In this document: piece by piece, positions 59,046 to 64,000 of the stretch
Position numbering within the stretch: position 1 is the stretch's first letter
Layout of the letters: each line of letters opens with the position of its first letter
Origin: Rhizobium sp. 11515TR
GTDB taxonomy: Bacteria; Pseudomonadota; Alphaproteobacteria; Rhizobiales; Rhizobiaceae
Assembly (NCBI RefSeq): GCF_002277895.1
Contig: NZ_CP022999.1
Span: forward strand, 310,001-374,000
Length of the DNA: 64,000 bases
Direction: 5' to 3'
Notes under the pieces: model-generated
Database searches by the model: none
What the model was told of the DNA's origin: nothing
Seen by the model: only the letters and a program-made list of their open reading frames with translations
Translations under genes and position numbers: made by a program

Positions 59046-60035
59046 ATGGAGTCTCCAGTGACAAACGATTTCAGCCTACCCCTTTCTCGCAGACAGACCT
59101 TGATAGCAGGCGCTGCCGCGTCGCTTGTGATGGCGGCACCCGGCCTTGCAGCCCAGAAACAATCTCAAATCCCCCACAATGGAGAAGTTCGGATGACCGA
59201 CGGTTTCGTTAAAACAAAGGACGGCGTGAATATTTACTACAAGGACTGGGGTCCGAAGAATGCCCAGCCGATCGCATTCCACCATGGGTGGCCGCTCTCG
59301 TCCGACGATTGGGATGCGCAAATGCTCTTCTTCCTGGGGCACGGTTTTCGTGTGGTCGCCCACGATCGTCGCGGACATGGACGCTCCAGCCAGGTCGCCG
59401 ATGGTCACGATCTCGACCATTACGCCGCTGACGCCGACGCGGTGTACCAGCACCTCGATCTCAAGAACGCCGTCCATATCGGTCACTCGACGGGCGGTGG
59501 CGAGGTGGCACGATATGTCGCGAAATACGGCGAGCCTCAGGGCCGTGTCGCCAAAGCCGTTCTGGTAAGCGCCATCCCTCCATTGATGCTCAAGACCGCA
59601 TCCAACCCCGGTGGCCTGCAGATTGACGTCTTCGACGGATTGCGGAACGCGTTGGCGGCAAACCGCGCCCAGTTCTTCTTAGACCTGCCGACCGGCCCGT
59701 TCTACGGCTTCAATCGCAATGGCGCGGCGATCTCGCAGGGCACTATCCAGAACTGGTGGCGTCAAGGGATGATGGGCGGAGCCAAGGCCCACTATGACGG
59801 CATCAAGGCCTTTTCCGAAACGGATCAGACCGAGGACCTGAAGAGGATCACCGTGCCCACGCTTGTCATGCATGGCGACGACGACCAGATCGTCCCGATC
59901 GACGACTCGGCCAAGCTCTCCGTCAAGCTCCTCAAGAACGGCACTCTCAAGGTTTATCCAGGATATCCGCACGGGATGCTGACAACGCATGCAGATGTCA
60001 TCAACCCCGATCTCCTGGCCTTCATCAAGGGCTGA
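59046..60035 (+). CDS. Tat-exported alpha/beta hydrolase, non-heme chloroperoxidase-like
   Basis: The 329-residue protein has a twin-arginine signal ([20 protein letters not shown], cleavage near GLAAQ). The mature part follows the chloroperoxidase/arylesterase group: [17 protein letters not shown] near residue 75, the nucleophile Ser in [20 protein letters not shown] near 147, Asp in [14 protein letters not shown] near 280 and His in YPHGMLTTH near 312. It would act in the periplasm on esters or as a perhydrolase/haloperoxidase. ATG 59046 is assumed. The TetR gene upstream on the same strand may regulate it. Confidence 0.87.
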   Translation: MESPVTNDFSLPLSRRQTLIAGAAASLVMAAPGLAAQKQSQIPHNGEVRMTDGFVKTKDGVNIYYKDWGPKNAQPIAFHHGWPLSSDDWDAQMLFFLGHGFRVVAHDRRGHGRSSQVADGHDLDHYAADADAVYQHLDLKNAVHIGHSTGGGEVARYVAKYGEPQGRVAKAVLVSAIPPLMLKTASNPGGLQIDVFDGLRNALAANRAQFFLDLPTGPFYGFNRNGAAISQGTIQNWWRQGMMGGAKAHYDGIKAFSETDQTEDLKRITVPTLVMHGDDDQIVPIDDSAKLSVKLLKNGTLKVYPGYPHGMLTTHADVINPDLLAFIKG

Positions 60036-60931
60036 CGTTTCAACCTGCTATCAATCAGCGGCGGACAGATTGTCCGCCGCCCCGACACCAAAATGAGCGC
60101 TGGGTAAGCCCGCCAACAGTCAGCTTCACATGAATGCTCCCGCGCCCGGTTGCCCGAAGGTGCTCAATGCGACTCCCAAAATCCCGAGAGAGCTTAGAGT
60201 TCTTTTTCGTCCTCGGCCTGTATGGCCTGGGTATCGTATCGGCCCTCGCATGCGCGACCGTAGATGTCCGCAGCGACGTCAATGCATATTCAGTTCAAGC
60301 CGCAGCACTTGGACACCACCTGATTGCCCGCTGAAAATAGAGCCCTTTGCCGAAGATGGTCGAAAAAGATCGCAATTGCTGAGGGCTACAACCTCAGACA
60401 GAAGCGTCGCGACGGCAGACAAGGATGGGCTATTGCGTAGTCAGGGATCGTCGCAGTGTCCTTCGGACGAAGTTTGTCCGGTTACTTTGACCTTGAAACA
60501 ACAAATCCCAGCACAGCCAAGATTTTGCGATCGACCAGCGCGGGCTGGGAGGCCGGAACGTTTTCCGAGACCATCCAAGACGAAAATAGCGATTCAGCCC
60601 GAGCGGCCGTGCGATATCTCGTATCGCGGCAGGCGATGCCTCGCGGACGCGCGTGGCAGGTATAACGACCTCTAGCTTGAACCGACCTCAGCTCGTCAAC
60701 CAGTCGAAAAATTGCGGCGCGTTATCCCACCCACGAAGCTCAGAAATCGCACTGCAGACGGTCATCTTGGCGCATGATCCTGGTGCCTTTGAACTCGTCC
60801 CTCGGCCGTCAGTGGCACGCCGCGCTGTCGCAATCATAGCTGGCGGGAGGGTCACCAAAGTTCTCAAGGATAGCAGGTTGTGCCTTGCGCAGTAAACTTT
60901 GAAGATCACTGTAACGAGGTGGATCGGAACA
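60036..60931. other. Intergenic region (about 900 bp) with no certain gene
   Basis: No family is recognised. A 55-codon plus-strand frame at 60167-60334 (LEFFFVLGLYGLGIVSALAC hydrophobic core) follows GAAGGTG and could be a small membrane protein; this is weak. A 69-codon frame at 60456-60665 and a 181-codon frame at 60130-60675 look non-coding (many Arg/Pro, no motif). It may be decayed DNA. Confidence 0.35.
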
Positions 60932-61396
60932 ATGGAAACAAATCAACAGACCAAAGTTGAAGCAGAGCGAGACATATACGATTGGGGCTCTATTTCGTCT
61001 TTTTGTGACCGTGTAGCAGCTATCGTCGGCTCTGTAACAGCGGCCGGTATCAAGGCATACGAGGCAAGAGGGGGGAGTGTCATAGCCTGCGACATTGTTG
61101 GAAGCGAAGGATCAATAAGTCTAACGATGTTTCCTGACGGAAAAACGAACATACCTGGTGCTGCGGAGTTTACGGCGGGTCAGCTAGGCAGTGCTCCCAA
61201 CGAATTCGAGCTTGAATTCTCGGTCAAAGATTACGCCACGGCGAGGCTGATATGCGCTCGCCTTGCAGACTCGCTGGTGTTTGACGTTATTTCAGAGGGC
61301 CAAGCATTATTACGAGATGCCGCAAGTCTTCCACAACCAAGTTCATTGACCTGCCCTTTGGACCAATTTCCAGTCGACCAAGCGCATATACAGTGA
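60932..61396 (+). CDS. Hypothetical protein (154 aa), overlapping convergent neighbour
   Basis: From ATG 60932 (GGATCGGA upstream) the protein begins METNQQTKVEAERDIYDWGS and holds SISSFCDRVAAIVGSVTAAG near residue 20 and GQLGSAPNEFELEFSVKDYA near 87. No signal peptide or known domain is seen. GC is lower than the window average and charges are normal. Its last 110 bases (61287-61396) overlap in antisense the end of the convergent 313-residue gene. Function unknown; likely part of the accessory DNA. Confidence 0.5.
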   Translation: METNQQTKVEAERDIYDWGSISSFCDRVAAIVGSVTAAGIKAYEARGGSVIACDIVGSEGSISLTMFPDGKTNIPGAAEFTAGQLGSAPNEFELEFSVKDYATARLICARLADSLVFDVISEGQALLRDAASLPQPSSLTCPLDQFPVDQAHIQ

Positions 61397-62228
61397 AATA
61401 TTTCCGCAGTGCTCCGTCGTCGATTATGCCTCTCATGTATCGCCCAAAGCGGTAGTCATCTATCTGTTGCGGGCTTACGTAGAGATAAACGCGAAGTTCG
61501 TTTATTCGATCGTAGAAGCGCAACTTAAATCCAACACCATATCGACCTTCCAGTGTGGCTCCGCCAAATATCACCCTGTCACGCGTATAGGGGTCACAAA
61601 ACTGAAGCGGCCTAAAGTAGTCAACTAGCTTGAGCGTTCCAACACCCGTCACATTCAGCATCAGTTCGTTCCTTTGCTCAGAAGGTAACCGCTCTCTAGT
61701 TTCCACAAACGTCTCGACGAGGCGGTGCAAGTCGCGTGTTCGAACGTCGCCTTGTCGATCGACATCGGGACGTTGTGCGCCTGGAACGCTATTGGCCCTA
61801 ATGCGCCCTCCAACGCCATTTCCCTCGCCGGTCGTGATGGCCCTGTCGTCCGCAAGACGGGGATCGAAACCCGTGACGAGATCAGTAAGCTTTCTCCGAA
61901 GCCACCGCTGTACGGTCTGTTCATCTGTTTCGTGAGGATGCCTCACCTGTGCTTGCTCGGTATGCATCAACGAGACCCATTCGCAACCCTGCAGGTGCGT
62001 GTGGGCGGGGTTCTCGCGAAAGTGGGCCGCCACCTGCTTGGTGCCTTCTTCCGAATTGAACATGTAGTTGACAGCGGTGACCTTCACCTCAGCCGCCCTG
62101 CAAGCTGGACTTGAACATAGGAATCGGAACCGGCGAGGGCGCGGATCACAGGACAGGTATTCTCTCCGAGCTGCGTCGATAGTGATAACGTCATCAAGTT
62201 CTACGCAGTATGCTCGGGTGATCCGCAT
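61287..62228 (-). CDS. Hypothetical protein (313 aa), N-terminal cysteine-rich
   Basis: From ATG 62228 the protein begins MRITRAYCVELDDVITIDAA, followed by CDPRPRRFRFLCSSPACRAA, a cysteine cluster that could bind metal, and a long middle (HETDEQTVQRWLRRKLTDLV). The C-terminus is rich in Tyr/Phe beta-like words (DPYTRDRVIFGGATLEGRYG; LRVYLYVSPQQIDDYRFGRY). I recognise no family. It resembles proteins of unknown role seen on mobile islands. Its 3' end overlaps the convergent gene by 110 bp. Ribosome-binding sequence is weak. Confidence 0.6.
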   Translation of the reverse strand: MRITRAYCVELDDVITIDAARREYLSCDPRPRRFRFLCSSPACRAAEVKVTAVNYMFNSEEGTKQVAAHFRENPAHTHLQGCEWVSLMHTEQAQVRHPHETDEQTVQRWLRRKLTDLVTGFDPRLADDRAITTGEGNGVGGRIRANSVPGAQRPDVDRQGDVRTRDLHRLVETFVETRERLPSEQRNELMLNVTGVGTLKLVDYFRPLQFCDPYTRDRVIFGGATLEGRYGVGFKLRFYDRINELRVYLYVSPQQIDDYRFGRYMRGIIDDGALRKYFTVYALGRLEIGPKGRSMNLVVEDLRHLVIMLGPLK

Positions 62229-62311
62229 CAGTGGCAAACCTTTCGATTATCGATGTCTCTAAAACGGGAACTGAACTGCTTGCCTCAACGATGACTTTGC
62301 GAAGGACACCT

Positions 62312-63589
62312 TCACTCCCTCGCCTTTGCCACATCTTTCGCCGTTACTCTACCGTTCTTTCCGCTCAGCAGCCCGGTCACGTAGTTGGCGAGCGCGGCGA
62401 CTTCCTCGTCGGAGTAGATCGCATGGAACGCAGGCATCGTCTGGCCCGGTAGACGCGCCGAGTTCGACGAACCTTGAAGGATCACCCTCACTAAATTGCT
62501 ACCTTGGGGATCGTTCACCGCGTGCGAACCTTGAATTGATGCCCGGGCGTTCACAAGGCCGCTGCCGTCCTTTCCATGGCAGCTGGAGCAAGCACCTGCA
62601 AAGATACGTGCGCCGAGTTCTTCGGGGGGACGAGTAGATGCCTCCGGCACTGCGGGAACCACCTTCGATCCCGGATCGGTCTTAACAGCCGGAACTGTTC
62701 GTAGATAAGCCACGATTGCTTGGATGTCAGAAGGTGGGAGCCTGCTGAATGAGAGGTCGACCGCCTCCCGCATCGCGCCGCCCGCAGGGCCGTGTCCCTT
62801 GGCGTGACCGGTGGCGAGGAATCCTTTGAGGTCTTCATCGCTCCAGTTGCCAATGCCGGTCTCGGGGTCACTTGTAATATTCCATGCCTTCCAGCCGTCC
62901 ACTTCGCCACCCGACAAGGCTTGCCCTTGCTTTCTCTGGAACATGAGACCCCGAGGAGTATGACACTCCCCGCAGTGTGCCAGGCCCTCGACAAGGTAAG
63001 CGCCACGATTCCACCGCTCATCCTTCGAAGGATCGTTTTCGAAGGGATGCGAGGGCAGGAACAGGAGGTTCCAACCGCGCATCAGCCAGCGTTGGTTGAA
63101 CGGAAATTCGAGCGTGTTCTCGGGCGCAGCGTCCGAGACCGCCGTGACCGTATTAAGATAGGCACGAATGGCCAGGATATCGTCGGTCGAAAGCAAAGCG
63201 TAGGATGCATAGGGAAACGCGGGATAAAGGTTCTCGCCATGCTTGCCGACGCCCGATCTCACTGCGCGCACGAATTCCGCATCGCTCCAAGCGCCGATAC
63301 CGTGTTCCTTGTCCGGAGTGATATTGGACGAATAGATAGTTCCGAATGGAAGCTTGAATGGCAGCCCTCCAGCGAACGGTTTGCCACCTTTCGCGCTGTG
63401 ACAGGCGGCACAGTCGCCAGCGATCGTCAGATATTCACCGCGTGCGATCAACTCCTGCCCAGATGGCTGTTTTGCGCTCGCAGTCACCTCCGGAAGCGAA
63501 TGGGGGTAGAAGAAGAACAGTCCGGCTCCGGCTGCCCCCACCACGGCTAGGAAGCCCAGGCTCAACAGAATTTTCACGGAATACTTCAT
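62312..63589 (-). CDS. Membrane-anchored triheme cytochrome c
   Basis: The 425-residue protein has an N-terminal membrane segment (ILLSLGFLAVVGAAGAGLFF) and three CxxCH heme-binding motifs: CAACH near residue 60, CGECH near 207 and CSSCH near 337. Met ligands are plausible in MPAFHAIYSD and similar words. The arrangement matches cytochrome c subunits of alcohol, aldehyde or gluconate dehydrogenases, which pass electrons to the quinone pool or oxidase. No dehydrogenase partner is in the window. Its ATG overlaps the stop of the KefC-like gene (ATGA), an unusual pairing. Confidence 0.9.
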   Translation of the reverse strand: MKYSVKILLSLGFLAVVGAAGAGLFFFYPHSLPEVTASAKQPSGQELIARGEYLTIAGDCAACHSAKGGKPFAGGLPFKLPFGTIYSSNITPDKEHGIGAWSDAEFVRAVRSGVGKHGENLYPAFPYASYALLSTDDILAIRAYLNTVTAVSDAAPENTLEFPFNQRWLMRGWNLLFLPSHPFENDPSKDERWNRGAYLVEGLAHCGECHTPRGLMFQRKQGQALSGGEVDGWKAWNITSDPETGIGNWSDEDLKGFLATGHAKGHGPAGGAMREAVDLSFSRLPPSDIQAIVAYLRTVPAVKTDPGSKVVPAVPEASTRPPEELGARIFAGACSSCHGKDGSGLVNARASIQGSHAVNDPQGSNLVRVILQGSSNSARLPGQTMPAFHAIYSDEEVAALANYVTGLLSGKNGRVTAKDVAKARE

Positions 63590-64000
63590 TGCCCGGCTCC
63601 TAAGGCTCTTTCGTCTATTTCAGGCTTTTGCGCGGTGAGGCTGCTTTCCAATTCCGGCGGGCTCCAACCACGCTGGACCATCTCATCGTATTTTTCACGC
63701 CGTCCCAGCATGGCTTCCTGGATGACGCGCCCGATGTCGTTGAAACCCGCGACAAAGCGCTCGTTGTCGGACACGCGCGTCGTCTCGTCGAGCAGCGCCC
63801 CCATTCGTGCGAGGCCCGCGAGATCCTGTTGGACGAACACGCTCTTTCGCTTCTCAACCTCGTAGGGATGCATGCCCATTGTCCTGAGAGCCAGGCCGCC
63901 TGCCTCCACCGAGCTTCCGAAAATCTCGCGGACAACATGATCCGCACCCGCGTCGACAAGTTGGTAATGATGCAACCGGTCATAAGCGCGAGCGATAATC
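63586..64000 (-). CDS. KefC/CPA2-type antiporter, C-terminal part (cut by window edge)
   Basis: The visible 137 residues begin inside the Rossmann-type TrkA-N domain (IIARAYDRLHHYQLVDAGAD) and continue VVREIFGSSVEAGGLALRTM, typical of K+/H+ antiporters of the KefB/KefC group. The C-terminal tail (SPPELESSLTAQKPEIDERA) is polar. The membrane part lies outside the window. Its TGA stop overlaps the cytochrome c ATG by 4 bases, so the two genes are translationally coupled. Confidence 0.8.
   Translation of the reverse strand, partial: IIARAYDRLHHYQLVDAGADHVVREIFGSSVEAGGLALRTMGMHPYEVEKRKSVFVQQDLAGLARMGALLDETTRVSDNERFVAGFNDIGRVIQEAMLGRREKYDEMVQRGWSPPELESSLTAQKPEIDERALGAGQ

Noticed and set aside
60130-60675. 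181-codon open frame after the hydrolase gene
   Set aside because: Rich in Arg, Pro and Ser with no recognisable domain, and it lacks a ribosome-binding site; looks non-coding.

Overview
The window looks like Rhizobiaceae DNA (Rhizobium/Agrobacterium type). It has high GC, dense alphaproteobacterial gene families (TauABC-type importers, several luciferase-like monooxygenases, Dpp-type sugar-oligomer importers, Lrp/LysR regulators) and close resemblance to known Agrobacterium proteins. There is no rRNA, replication origin or CRISPR array. Positions 1-42,000 read as stable metabolic genome. Positions about 42,100-63,600 read as an accessory, partly decayed region with insertion sequences, pseudogenes and orphan nucleases.

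1-18,100, organosulfur salvage and housekeeping. A minus-strand operon encodes two LLM flavin monooxygenases, an M20 amidohydrolase and a GNAT acetyltransferase cut by the window edge. This is the enzyme set of the Bacillus ytm/yxe S-alkylcysteine salvage pathways. Next come an EmrAB-type efflux pair, a UdgX uracil-DNA-binding protein, a sulfonate/taurine-type ABC importer with an SsuD-like monooxygenase, an MntR-type regulator on a TTG start, a diguanylate cyclase with a duplicated sensor, an MscS channel and a further LLM monooxygenase.

18,100-33,500, amino-acid metabolism. An Lrp regulator diverges from an argininosuccinate synthase / ornithine cyclodeaminase pair across a perfect palindrome. 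After two nucleotidyltransferase-fold proteins and a P-loop kinase-like protein comes what appears to be a complete lysine catabolic module: LysR, 2-oxoadipate dioxygenase/decarboxylase (HglS), aminoadipate-semialdehyde dehydrogenase, aminotransferase, YdiJ-type D-2-hydroxyglutarate dehydrogenase, a lysine 6-dehydrogenase/saccharopine dehydrogenase-family enzyme and its divergent Lrp regulator.

33,500-42,050, arabinoside use. A GH51 arabinofuranosidase lies upstream of a five-gene oligopeptide/oligosaccharide-type ABC importer, under a two-domain ArsR-like regulator. ATATCAG motifs precede both the regulator and the glycosidase.

42,050-64,000, accessory region. It starts at a strongly AT-rich stretch. 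It carries an orphan XRE protein with its own palindromic operator, a 642-residue phospholipase-D-fold protein, an AraC-type pseudogene, a decayed ISL3 transposase, a tRNA-like CCA-ended sequence, an OLD-family ATPase/TOPRIM nuclease behind a 23-codon overlapping leader ORF, and a large winged-helix/NB-ARC-like regulator. A metallo-beta-lactamase-fold hydrolase gene is split by a complete IS21-family element. The insertion left a 5-bp target duplication, and removing the element restores a 306-codon gene exactly. TetR, a Tat-exported chloroperoxidase-like hydrolase, two unknown genes whose ends overlap by 110 bp, a triheme cytochrome c and the end of a KefC-like antiporter follow. I found no clear multi-gene new system. 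The strongest candidates for new biology are the OLD nuclease with its leader ORF, the PLD protein and the tRNA-like element.
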